This document shows, piece after piece, positions 29,625-35,418 of a DNA stretch of 35,418 bases. Numbering within the stretch: the first letter of the stretch is position 1; each line of letters starts with the position of its first letter. The position numbers and the translations under genes were made by a program. The notes beneath the pieces are model-generated. The model was not told the DNA's origin, searched no databases, and saw only the letters and a list, made by a program, of their open reading frames with translations. Source of the stretch: Candidatus Harrisonbacteria bacterium (lineage in GTDB: Bacteria; Patescibacteriota; Minisyncoccia; UBA6257; WO2-44-18); NCBI GenBank assembly GCA_016182295.1, contig JACOXP010000010.1:1-35418 (forward strand), given 5' to 3'.

Positions 29625-29825
29625 TCAACGCTTTCTTAGAGGCGTTCTCTCATCTTTCATTTCTCGTTTCACAGCTTCATCGTAATTTTCACCGCTTATG
29701 ACGTGCCCGCCAACAGAATGGTCTAATAATCCATCTTTTTTGCGAAGCTTTCTAGGTGTATTGGTTTCGGTAGCCCTAATTTGCCCTACCTTGTTGTAAA
29801 AATACCAAACGGGTGATAGGATGTG
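29625..29825 (-). pseudogene. Nudix hydrolase remnant
   Basis: An open minus-strand frame reads SPVWYFYNKVGQIRATETN, then KDGLLDHSVGGHVISGENYD and EAVKREMKDERTPLRKR before a stop. DHSVGGHV..GE.YDEA..RE is the Nudix box region of IPP-isomerase-like members, but the box then degrades (REMKDER instead of RExxEExG) and the protein ends at once. There is no start ATG at the beginning, so both ends are missing. This remnant lies beside repeat copy A2, whose insertion could have cut it. Confidence 0.55.
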
Positions 29826-29859
29826 CCTAGCTCGTCAGTTTACGAAATGGAGGACGCGA

Positions 29860-30099
29860 ATGAGCTGGGTAGATAAACTCGTCAAAGGAAAGGTGCCTTA
29901 CAAATTTGATGAGATAGTGAGCCTACGCAAGAAAAAGAAAACTTATTACCTTTGTCCAGAGTGCGGAAGCAAGTTAACGACCCATTGTCTCTGTCCAAAA
30001 GTGGATGCCGTATGCGAAAACGAACATAAGTGGCATTTGGAATATGACGCCACCACAAAAAAGTATTTTGTCAGAAAAGGACACTCTGACCACCTCTAA
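29860..30099 (+). CDS. Zinc-ribbon protein, 79 aa
   Basis: TGGAGG (29848-29853) 6 nt upstream sets ATG 29860; an upstream in-frame ATG at 29821 has no such site. The core CPECGSKLTTHCLCPKVDAVC carries five Cys, a zinc-ribbon-like arrangement (CPxC ... C), followed by WHLEYDATTKKYFVRKG beta strands. Probably binds Zn; partner unknown. A strong terminator follows. Confidence 0.78.
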   Translation: MSWVDKLVKGKVPYKFDEIVSLRKKKKTYYLCPECGSKLTTHCLCPKVDAVCENEHKWHLEYDATTKKYFVRKGHSDHL

Positions 30100-30117
30100 C
30101 ACGATAAAAAGTCTTAT

Positions 30118-30142
30118 GACCTGCTTTTGCAGGTCTTTTTAT
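30118..30142 (+). terminator. Terminator after the zinc-ribbon gene
   Basis: GACCTGC-TTTT-GCAGGTC perfect stem followed by TTTTTATTTTA. Confidence 0.9.
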
Positions 30143-30159
30143 TTTATTTATTTTTGGAT

Positions 30160-30343
30160 GCACCTGGGTCTGCCCTCCTTTGCTAAAGATACGGAAGGGC
30201 GATGCCTCGCCTTCGCATAAAGTTTTGGCGGAGCTAAGCAAAACTAACTGCTTGCCTTGAACCTGCTTGCGGTGAGCTTGTCGAACCTGTCGAAGGGCTC
30301 CGCGCGCTTCACGCATTTAGAACCGCAATCTGGCAGATTCCCG
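30160..30343. repeat. Composite dispersed repeats B2 and A4
   Basis: GCACCTGGGTCT (30160-30171) and AAAACTAACTGCT (30241-30253) repeat copy B1. CTTGCGGTGAGCTTGTCGAAC (split as CTTGCGGTGAGC and TTGTCGAAC, 30267-30287) is nearly the reverse complement of the groEL 3' segment. TTTAGAACCGCAATC (30317) matches the TTAGAACC family. The stretch holds several inverted segments and no gene; it separates the zinc-ribbon gene from the mercury operon. Confidence 0.65.
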
Positions 30344-30410
30344 GCAACATTTCTCCCTTCAAGATCGTGAACTACTGGTGAGAACCTGCCGTATTGAATC
30401 GAATTTGACG

Positions 30411-30449
30411 AAAACAAGAAGCCGGATCAATTATCCGGCTTCTTGTTTT
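30411..30449. terminator. Bidirectional terminator overlapping the MerC-like stop codon
   Basis: AAAACAAGAAGCCGGAT / ATCCGGCTTCTTGTTTT, perfect 17-bp stem with a CAATT loop. The TGA stop of the minus-strand gene (30427-30429) lies at the loop edge, so the last codons form the stem. Confidence 0.92.
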
Positions 30450-30813
30450 TTCTAAATAGCGACTTGTTGTAGAAAACTGAGATAACAATCAATAACGCAC
30501 CGGGTCCCCAAATCCACCACGCGCCACAAGTGCTTGCGAATACATATCGGCCGACATAGAGAAGAGCCGCACCGATAATCAACAATATAAGCGGCTTAGG
30601 ATTTTTGTGTGCTCGGTAATCAAGAATAAAACCTACTGCGCCGAGAGCGATGAACCCGAACGCAATCCACTGCCATGCTGGGATTAATGCGCCAAGACCC
30701 AAATAAGTTAAAAGCGAGGCGGAACCAATCCAACAAAGAGGGCATACGCCTATTGCTCCAGCACCCAACACTGGGGCTAACATCGAAAGCAGTTTTTTGA
30801 AGAAGTTTTGCAT
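30427..30813 (-). CDS. MerC/MerF-like membrane protein, 128 aa
   Basis: A small protein of four hydrophobic helices. The first helix carries GVCPLCWIG (Cys24 and Cys27), the kind of membrane-embedded Cys pair through which MerC/MerT/MerF pass Hg2+ inward. Another Cys96 is in the last loop. Homology is by pattern only, and other CPxC membrane proteins exist. It is the last gene of the mercury operon, starting 9 nt after the preceding gene, and feeds MerA in the cytoplasm (inference). Confidence 0.65.
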   Translation of the reverse strand: MQNFFKKLLSMLAPVLGAGAIGVCPLCWIGSASLLTYLGLGALIPAWQWIAFGFIALGAVGFILDYRAHKNPKPLILLIIGAALLYVGRYVFASTCGAWWIWGPGALLIVISVFYNKSLFRKNKKPDN

Positions 30814-30822
30814 ATAGCTATT

Positions 30823-31323
30823 TTAGCAAGAAATACAAACTTTGTTTATTTTGCGAGCCATTAAATAAATCGCAATAAGCATTAGAGCAGTGACTCCAAC
30901 GACAAAATACCAACGATAATCCAGGACAAAGACAACGCCGCCAAACCCTATACCAAAAATTGCAAACAGAGGCGCGAGGCACGAAGCGCAAAAAGCTGTA
31001 CCTGCGATACCGGCAAAAAGAGCACCGAGCCCGCCGCCCACCGTTCCACCCAAACCCGCAACTTTTTTTCTCAACTTCATTACAAATACTTGCATAGTAA
31101 TGAAAAGCGAGGATAGGCCAGACAAAAGTACAAGAACCGCATAGTCACGAGCAGTAAAAATCTTTAATTGATATGCAAGAGTATTGCCGGCCACCGTCCA
31201 GACAGGGATAAGGACAAAAAGGGCAAAGAAAACGGAAAAAAGAATAAGAAAAAGAATAGTATAGTTTATATTTTTGAATGGCTCACGAGTACCGAACCAT
31301 ATTGTTGTTATAATTTGCCTCAT
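30823..31323 (-). CDS. Cys-motif membrane protein (possible mercury transporter), 166 aa
   Basis: Four to five transmembrane helices. The third or fourth carries AFCASCLAPLF (Cys112, Cys115) and the protein ends KVCISC (Cys163, Cys166), giving two CxxC sites, one membrane-embedded and one cytoplasmic. This suits a Hg2+ relay toward the MerA C-terminal Cys pair. It is not an obvious MerT (no N-terminal CC motif), so it may be a different family. The start is coupled to the PQ-loop gene by ATGA. Confidence 0.7.
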   Translation of the reverse strand: MRQIITTIWFGTREPFKNINYTILFLILFSVFFALFVLIPVWTVAGNTLAYQLKIFTARDYAVLVLLSGLSSLFITMQVFVMKLRKKVAGLGGTVGGGLGALFAGIAGTAFCASCLAPLFAIFGIGFGGVVFVLDYRWYFVVGVTALMLIAIYLMARKINKVCISC

Positions 31324-31607
31324 AGAAATTTATGTTTATGTTCGTCGCACACCTTCGCTTGATGGAAATAAGAAAAAATAACTATAAATGAAATGGCAAT
31401 GATATGAGCGGAAATCAAGAAAATAAGCACTCTATCGCCAACAGCAATGGCGTGCGGCAAAATAAGTAATGTGGCGAAAAACCATAACAACCATGCTTTT
31501 ACACTGATGCCATAGGCGCAATGTTTTGTAATCAAATGTACGATTTGAGGTATATATGCAATAGCAACCAGAATAGTTCCGATGAATGCGAGAAGTTCTA
31601 AATTCAT
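31320..31607 (-). CDS. PQ-loop/SemiSWEET-like membrane protein, 95 aa
   Basis: A triple-helix bundle protein. AIAYIPQIVHLITKHCAYGI contains the diagnostic PQ followed by the KHxxxGIS pattern, and VKAWLLWFF starts helix 2. SemiSWEETs of this size dimerise to carry small solutes. The C-terminal tail KVCDEHKHKFL has Cys and two His, a likely metal-binding tail that ordinary SemiSWEETs lack. ATG 31607 overlaps the merA stop (ATGA) and is chosen over ATG 31616 for that reason. A role in Hg handling is inferred from its position. Confidence 0.75.
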   Translation of the reverse strand: MNLELLAFIGTILVAIAYIPQIVHLITKHCAYGISVKAWLLWFFATLLILPHAIAVGDRVLIFLISAHIIAISFIVIFSYFHQAKVCDEHKHKFL

Positions 31608-33007
31608 ATACAGCAACTCAATTTACTGATGTCTTTGGTAAATGACAATGCGGCAATTTTTATCGCCTCCGAAAGTGTCGGGAACATCGGCAGAGAATTC
31701 ACCACATCGTCAATAGTATTTTTGTTCTTTACAATCATCATTCCGGTCGCGATCAATTCACCGGCATTCGGCGCGAGAATCTGCATGCCGACAATTTTCG
31801 GTGATTTTGTATCTACGGCCATATGAATCAGCCCTTCGGTGCGGTGCATAATAATTGCCTTGGGCACATTTTCAAAAGATATCGTCCGGCAGTTGCAAAT
31901 ACCTTGCTCTTTCATTTGTCGGCTCTCGCTTGTACCAACACCGGCGATTTGCGGGTCGGTAAAGACGGTGAACGGCACGGTGTCGTAGTCGATAGAGAGC
32001 GTAGCCCCCTTGAGTGCATTTTCCGCCGCAAGCGTACCTTCGCGTCCGGCTGTAGTTTCGTAACGAGCGGGAGCGTTCGTCACATCGCCAACGGCGTATA
32101 TGGCAGGGTTTGTTGTCTGGAGCGTCTCGGTAACCACAATCGATTTTCGGTCATTCACCTCGACACCTACTGCCCCCAAGTTAAGCCCCTCTGTGTTGGC
32201 CGTTTTGCCGGCGGCAAGCAGTATTTCATCCGCCTCTACCGTTTGCTCTTTGCCTTCGGCGGTAAACGCAATAACTTTTTTGTTTCCTGCTTTGTATGCT
32301 TTTGTGATTTCTGCGTTTGTGATGATAGTCACGCCCTCTTTCTTGAGTACCTCCGTCAAACGATCTGTGAGCGGTTTTTCTACTTGAGGAAGAATAGACG
32401 GTCCGCGTTGGAGCACGGTTACCTTCGTGCCAAACCGAGCGAACATTTGTGCAAACTCCAGGCCGACCGGCCCTGCGCCGATAACAATCAACTCCTTGGG
32501 CTGTTTTGGCATTTTTAGAGCTTCGATATGAGTAACAAACCCTACTTCACGAATACCTTCTATCGGCGGGACATTAGCGGTAGAGCCGGTGGCGATAATA
32601 AATTTTTCCGCAACTAACTTCTCACCATTCACTTCCACCTCATTTTCGGAAACAAATTTTGCCTTGCCCTCAATGGCGACTACATGCTCTAAATTCTTTA
32701 AAACCTTTTCGTATTTTTCAATCCGCAATTTTTCAACCAGCGATAATTCATCTTGCACAACTTTTTGAAAATCAAAATTCTTTACTTCAATATCAAGACC
32801 GGGAATTCCATGATGTTTGGCATGATGCATCGTTTCGCCGGCCCAGAGAAGTGTTTTTGATGGAACACAGCCGACATTGACGCAAGTACCGCCTAGTGGC
32901 AGGCCGGCATTAATCATGGCAGTTTTTGCTTTTAGTTCGTTAGCGCGGATTGCGGCCGCAAATGCGCCTGCCCCGCCGCCGATAATAATGAGGTCGTATT
33001 TGGTCAT
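31604..33007 (-). CDS. merA: Mercuric reductase
   Basis: A 467-aa flavoprotein that reduces Hg2+ to volatile Hg0 with NADPH. FAD-binding IIIGGGAGAFAAAIRA is at residues 7-22, GGTCVNVGCVPSKTLL holds the redox-active Cys42 and Cys47, IVIGAGPVGLEFAQMF-like NAD(P) site follows, and the C-terminus LSCCI carries the vicinal Cys465-Cys466 that pass Hg2+ to the active site. Only one residue follows them. The N-terminal heavy-metal-associated domain of many MerA is absent. Start ATG 33007 overlaps the arsR stop (ATGA); 63 in-frame codons upstream belong to arsR sequence. The CC end separates it from lipoamide dehydrogenase. Confidence 0.93.
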   Translation of the reverse strand: MTKYDLIIIGGGAGAFAAAIRANELKAKTAMINAGLPLGGTCVNVGCVPSKTLLWAGETMHHAKHHGIPGLDIEVKNFDFQKVVQDELSLVEKLRIEKYEKVLKNLEHVVAIEGKAKFVSENEVEVNGEKLVAEKFIIATGSTANVPPIEGIREVGFVTHIEALKMPKQPKELIVIGAGPVGLEFAQMFARFGTKVTVLQRGPSILPQVEKPLTDRLTEVLKKEGVTIITNAEITKAYKAGNKKVIAFTAEGKEQTVEADEILLAAGKTANTEGLNLGAVGVEVNDRKSIVVTETLQTTNPAIYAVGDVTNAPARYETTAGREGTLAAENALKGATLSIDYDTVPFTVFTDPQIAGVGTSESRQMKEQGICNCRTISFENVPKAIIMHRTEGLIHMAVDTKSPKIVGMQILAPNAGELIATGMMIVKNKNTIDDVVNSLPMFPTLSEAIKIAALSFTKDISKLSCCI

Positions 33008-33318
33008 GTATTTAATCGCCCCTTGAGCATTTTCACAAAAGGAGTTTTCTTTAATTGATAATAGACATTGCGAAAGTCCCGACGGTTTTCCACAATATCG
33101 GCTTCCTGAAGTTTTTTGAGCGTATGAGATACGGCAGAAATAGATACGCTGATAATATCGGCAATTTCTCCCACGGAAAGCTCTTTGTGTCGGCACAAGA
33201 GATAGCAGATTTTAAGACGGGTCGGATCGCCAACCATATTGAACTCACCGGCGCATTGCATAAGCGCGTCGTGGTTCTCAAGCTCTTTCTGAATTTTCTT
33301 TATGTCTCTGGTTTGCAT
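33004..33318 (-). CDS. ArsR/SmtB-family repressor of the mercury operon
   Basis: A 104-aa winged helix. MVGDPTRLKICYLLCRHKELSVGEI is the ArsR start, with recognition helix SISAVSHTLKKLQEADIV. Cys22, Cys38 and Cys42 are candidate metal ligands; the classic ELCVCDL site is not present, so sensing differs from ArsR or CadC. Mercury binding would release it from its operator. It is first in the operon and coupled to merA by ATGA, replacing the usual MerR regulator, as in some actinobacterial mer operons. Confidence 0.88.
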   Translation of the reverse strand: MQTRDIKKIQKELENHDALMQCAGEFNMVGDPTRLKICYLLCRHKELSVGEIADIISVSISAVSHTLKKLQEADIVENRRDFRNVYYQLKKTPFVKMLKGRLNT

Positions 33319-33320
33319 AC

Positions 33321-33357
33321 CTATTCAAATGATAACGAAAAAATAAAAAGAGCGCAA
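33321..33357 (-). promoter_or_regulatory. Promoter and ArsR-type half-site of the mercury operon
   Basis: On the minus strand TTGCGC (33352-33357), 17-bp spacer, TATCAT (33329-33334), 10 nt before the arsR start. CTATTCAAAT (33321-33330) resembles an ArsR/SmtB half-site (ATTCAAAT) and overlaps the -10, so the repressor could block it. Confidence 0.6.
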
Positions 33358-33431
33358 TGCCCACAATCCACAATTACCCCGAATTACGAGCTGTATGCCC
33401 CCGTGGCGAGAGTTTGCCACCGGGACAGAGC

Positions 33432-33499
33432 CCTGCCTGCCGGCAGGCAGGGGTTATTAGAACCAGAATTCAGCAGTCAAAGGAGTGGGTTCATATTCC
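33432..33499 (+). repeat. Dispersed repeat copy A3
   Basis: Begins with the palindrome CCTGCCTGCCGGCAGGCAGG, common in Parcubacteria intergenic DNA, and continues with the 27-bp segment shared exactly with copy A2 (33452-33478), ending at TTCATATTCC. It lies between the mercury operon and the Panacea pair. Confidence 0.8.
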
Positions 33500-33515
33500 C
33501 AACCTCGCTTCATAA

Positions 33516-33944
33516 TCATTTTAGATGCTGCGTTCTTATTGCAACAACGTTGAATATGTTGTGGAGTAGATAGCCAAAAATTCTACCACTTTTCGTGTAA
33601 TCAACTTCTAGTAATTCTTCTGTATCTTCGGGCAAATCCGTAAAAAGAACGCTATATTTAGCACTATTATAGACTGCCTTGCAAGCTATGCCTGACGAGC
33701 TTTGATGTCTAAAATGTTTTGTGAGAGTTTTGTTAATTTTCTTTAACTCGGTAGTAAGATGCTTGGCACTTTTCTTATCTAGTTTGGCTATCTCGCACTG
33801 ATTATTGTTATAACTTTCAAAACTTAAAACCACTTTCTGGCTTTCATAATCTGGAATCGCTGAGGATACAGCTGCTTTTTGTGGTATTTTTGTGTCCTCA
33901 AGTTCAGTAATTTCATCACTGACTTTCTTTAAGCTTTCGCTCAT
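33516..33944 (-). CDS. Partner of Panacea antitoxin, candidate toxin, 142 aa
   Basis: Unrecognised at the name level. The first 35 residues are polar, followed by an alpha/beta core VVLSFESYNNNQCEIAKLD, a helix KSAKHLTTELKKINKTL, and a C-terminal EVDYTKSGRIFGYLLHNIFNVV with QH. Residues GRIFGY and the nearby His give the layout GRxxGyxxxxxFxVxxxxxxH seen in proteins next to DUF4065 genes. It overlaps the Panacea gene by 29 nt on the same strand, the usual toxin-antitoxin architecture. Toxicity and mechanism are inferred from that only. Confidence 0.6.
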   Translation of the reverse strand: MSESLKKVSDEITELEDTKIPQKAAVSSAIPDYESQKVVLSFESYNNNQCEIAKLDKKSAKHLTTELKKINKTLTKHFRHQSSSGIACKAVYNSAKYSVLFTDLPEDTEELLEVDYTKSGRIFGYLLHNIFNVVAIRTQHLK

Positions 33945-34395
33945 AGTATTCTCTTGCTTTATTCAGGTCTATTTTTCTACTTGATGGCTCTGCCGCAGTT
34001 AAGCCCTCTCTTGCTTCTCGCCAGGGCAGTTCGGAGTGAGTTAGGGCTTCCAAATATTCAGCGTCGTATTTTCCGTATACCTCCCAAACATCGTCCAGTA
34101 ATTCCGATTGTTTTTTAGAAAATGAAAAATCGATATCAGATAAATCTGTCGTAATAGGATTGGATTCAAATCCTTTGAATCTCCTATATAAAGATGGGAT
34201 TGCAGGACCGTGCACCCAAGCTTCAATGGATTCTCGGAAAAGTCGTTCTTTATTAATAACCAAAGACCAAACCTGTGCGTAATAAACCAGCTTCTGAAGC
34301 TTCTTGTTTGTTATCTTTTCTCCCTCATCTTGTGCCCTTTTAAGAAAGTATTGAGCAACTACCAGTGCATTAACTTGTTTTTTTGTCCTGCTCAT
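33916..34395 (-). CDS. Panacea-domain (DUF4065, SocA-like) antitoxin
   Basis: A 159-aa protein. NALVVAQYFLKRAQDEGEKI (residues 9-28), TNKKLQKLVYYAQVWSLV and ESIEAWVHGPAIPSLYRRFKGF are the signature of the DUF4065/Panacea domain, a hyperpromiscuous antitoxin platform that pairs with many toxins. YLEALTHSELPWREAREGL completes the C-terminal helix bundle. Start ATG 34395 is chosen by homology; an in-frame ATG at 34476 precedes it. It is upstream of the 142-aa partner, with a 29-nt overlap. Confidence 0.88.
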   Translation of the reverse strand: MSRTKKQVNALVVAQYFLKRAQDEGEKITNKKLQKLVYYAQVWSLVINKERLFRESIEAWVHGPAIPSLYRRFKGFESNPITTDLSDIDFSFSKKQSELLDDVWEVYGKYDAEYLEALTHSELPWREAREGLTAAEPSSRKIDLNKAREYYERKLKESQ

Positions 34396-34536
34396 AAAAT
34401 TTATAAAAAAATAACAATAACGGAATCGGCAGTCAAGGTTGCCCTCGTATAGCTTGATTATACCATAGGGTCTCATATGTATACCGCAAATTGCGTTGCA
34501 ATTCCATTACCCCACCCTGTCGCACACTATATTTTA

Positions 34537-34992
34537 TTACTTAACTAATTCTTCGTAGCTATATGGTTCGTAGTCAAGGAAAACCCTATTTCCAAGCTTG
34601 CATTGAGGCACCCATTCCCTTTCATAGGTTTTGAAAGCGTCGGCTTCTGCTTCTTCATAGGTCTCACGGCAAGAAGTAGGAAATGGAGAGTCTGTGCAGT
34701 ATGCCATCCTCATCAAAGTAAAATTATTTTGCAAGGTCTTTAATTCATTATAAGCGTCGGTGATGCAATTATTTACCCAACTTTCTGCCCTTGCCTCCTG
34801 TTGCCGCTCTATTTCAGCTTGCTCCTTGGCTTCTCGCTCTATCAACCGCTCTTGTTTTTCTTGTTCAATTTTTGTTTGTTGCTGCTTCTCAATGGACTGC
34901 TGTTTTAGGTATTGAACAACAACAAAGCTGAGGGCTAATACAATGGCTGATAACAAAATAGCTGTTGGGAGTGAGATTTTTCTTATATCCAT
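34537..34992 (-). CDS. Membrane-anchored coiled-coil protein, 151 aa
   Basis: One N-terminal transmembrane helix (residues 9-28), then a Gln/Glu/Arg-rich coiled coil (residues 32-70) and a domain with four Cys (NNC, AYC, TSC and QCK). Start ATG 34992 is chosen; the in-frame ATG at 35013 lies within the preceding reading frame. GGATATTAAA precedes it. Probably an envelope-facing protein; no family recognised. It starts just after the 34994-35209 frame ends. Confidence 0.7.
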   Translation of the reverse strand: MDIRKISLPTAILLSAIVLALSFVVVQYLKQQSIEKQQQTKIEQEKQERLIEREAKEQAEIERQQEARAESWVNNCITDAYNELKTLQNNFTLMRMAYCTDSPFPTSCRETYEEAEADAFKTYEREWVPQCKLGNRVFLDYEPYSYEELVK

Positions 34993-34993
34993 T

Positions 34994-35209
34994 TTAATAT
35001 CCTGGTTGCACAATAATGGTATTGCCTATCATCGTGGCGGACGAGCCGTCACTGCCGTATATTGTATTGCCAATTCGTGAATAAGATGTTCCGTCATCGC
35101 CATAGATAGTGTCCCCAATAACAGAATAGGTTGTTGGGTAAGAAGAAGTAGGAATTGTTGGCAAATTTGCGGCACCTAACAGAGAAAGACGAGAACGAAT
35201 AATTTGCAT
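34994..35209 (-). CDS. Protein with YGSDGSS-IGNTIYG repeat, start uncertain
   Basis: The readable 71 residues end in a repeat: TYSVIGDTIYGDDGTSYSRIGNTIYGSDGSS split as three imperfect SxxIGxTIYGxDGxS units. Such repeats, seen in many short secreted bacterial proteins, form a beta solenoid. The frame stays open 17-20 codons upstream of ATG 35209 (to a TAG near 35275) with no ATG, while another frame gives an ATG start MKIKEKRWLL with ribosome-like AGG. A frameshift in the signal peptide is possible. Function unknown. Confidence 0.5.
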   Translation of the reverse strand: MQIIRSRLSLLGAANLPTIPTSSYPTTYSVIGDTIYGDDGTSYSRIGNTIYGSDGSSATMIGNTIIVQPGY

Positions 35210-35318
35210 ATCTTGGGAATACTTACTGCGACACGCTGAGCCAAAAGCCAGCGTTTCTCCTTGATTTTCATTTTTCTATTACTTTTTTAACTTCTTCGCG
35301 GTCAGATTCATCTTATTC

Positions 35319-35418
35319 TTATCTGAATTTGAACTGGCGTTTATTCGCCTCTTGCAGAATTTTTAAGGTTGCTTGCACCGAGAGATTGTCGGAATGCAAT
35401 AACACTAACCGCTCGCCT
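35319..35418 (-). CDS. Partial CDS running off the window edge
   Basis: An open minus-strand frame of 32 codons enters from the right edge and ends at TAA (35319-35321): GERLVLLHSDNLSVQATLK, then ILQEANKRQFKFR. The start lies outside. It reads like the alternating helix end of a real protein but is too short to assign. Roughly 45 bp separate it from the next possible start. Confidence 0.3.
   Translation of the reverse strand, partial: GERLVLLHSDNLSVQATLKILQEANKRQFKFR

Noticed and set aside
33007-33196. Upstream start for merA
   Set aside because: The extra 63 residues lie inside arsR and contain no HMA-type motif; the ATGA overlap fixes ATG 33007.
26248-33478. Integron attC sites (GTTAGAACC ends)
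   Set aside because: The ends are not inverted copies of each other (no RYYYAAC partner at proper distance) and no integrase gene is present.
1-35418. CRISPR array
   Set aside because: No regularly spaced repeats with unique spacers and no cas genes; repeats present are dispersed and palindromic.

Overview
The window looks like a piece of a Candidate Phyla Radiation (Patescibacteria, probably Parcubacteria-type) chromosome. This is inferred from family content (DUF5674, DUF5671 and DUF2914 membrane proteins, a short MerA, many 90-180 aa orphan proteins, a monomeric B12-dependent ribonucleotide reductase), dense packing with ATGA start/stop overlaps, and many promoters whose -10 box lies only 6-10 nt before the start codon. 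TGA is an ordinary stop here, so the TGA=Gly codes of Gracilibacteria/SR1 do not apply. No rRNA or taxonomic marker is present, so the lineage is not proven.

Layout. 1-160: a repeat/hairpin element whose end supplies the groES -35 box. 161-3728: groES, groEL and an IMP dehydrogenase-family gene. 3.8-9.5 kb: an orphan gene, a strongly structured tRNA-like element, tRNA-Ser(GGA), a PT-tailed coiled-coil surface protein, tsaC, a Nudix gene, tRNA-Phe(GAA), a possible 13-codon leaderless mini-gene, and a run of small lipoproteins, membrane proteins and orphans. 9.5-16 kb: nrdJ preceded by a perfect palindrome and a DnaA box, then LOG and pgi fired from a symmetrical 31-bp divergent promoter, with pgi coupled to a two-gene ABC-3 metal transporter. 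15.8-23 kb, minus strand: a pseudopilin-like protein, a DUF5671 protein, and a seven-gene unit (TauE/SafE, DUF2914, SOD-like beta-barrel, Yip1, MazG, GT39-type glycosyltransferase, GSDH-type beta-propeller).

23-35.4 kb is more accessory: an HTH-GHKL ATPase-STAS regulator, a lipoprotein, a methyltransferase, hicB with a visibly decayed hicA, two micro-membrane proteins, a NYN nuclease, a DUF6998 nuclease-like protein, an NCS1-type permease, a Nudix pseudogene, a zinc ribbon, an ArsR-controlled mercury operon (arsR, merA and three small membrane proteins) and a Panacea-domain toxin-antitoxin candidate. These modules are separated by copies of palindromic dispersed repeats, giving a cassette-like appearance.

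The strongest leads for something undescribed are: the compact ArsR-MerA operon with three Cys-bearing membrane proteins including a PQ-loop protein; the Panacea pair with an unassigned partner; the promoter-miniORF-terminator unit at 7209-7307; the structured tRNA-like element at 4353-4530; and the repeat family around the accessory modules. Leaderless-type starts fall mainly on core genes, while strong Shine-Dalgarno starts fall mainly on orphan or secreted genes.
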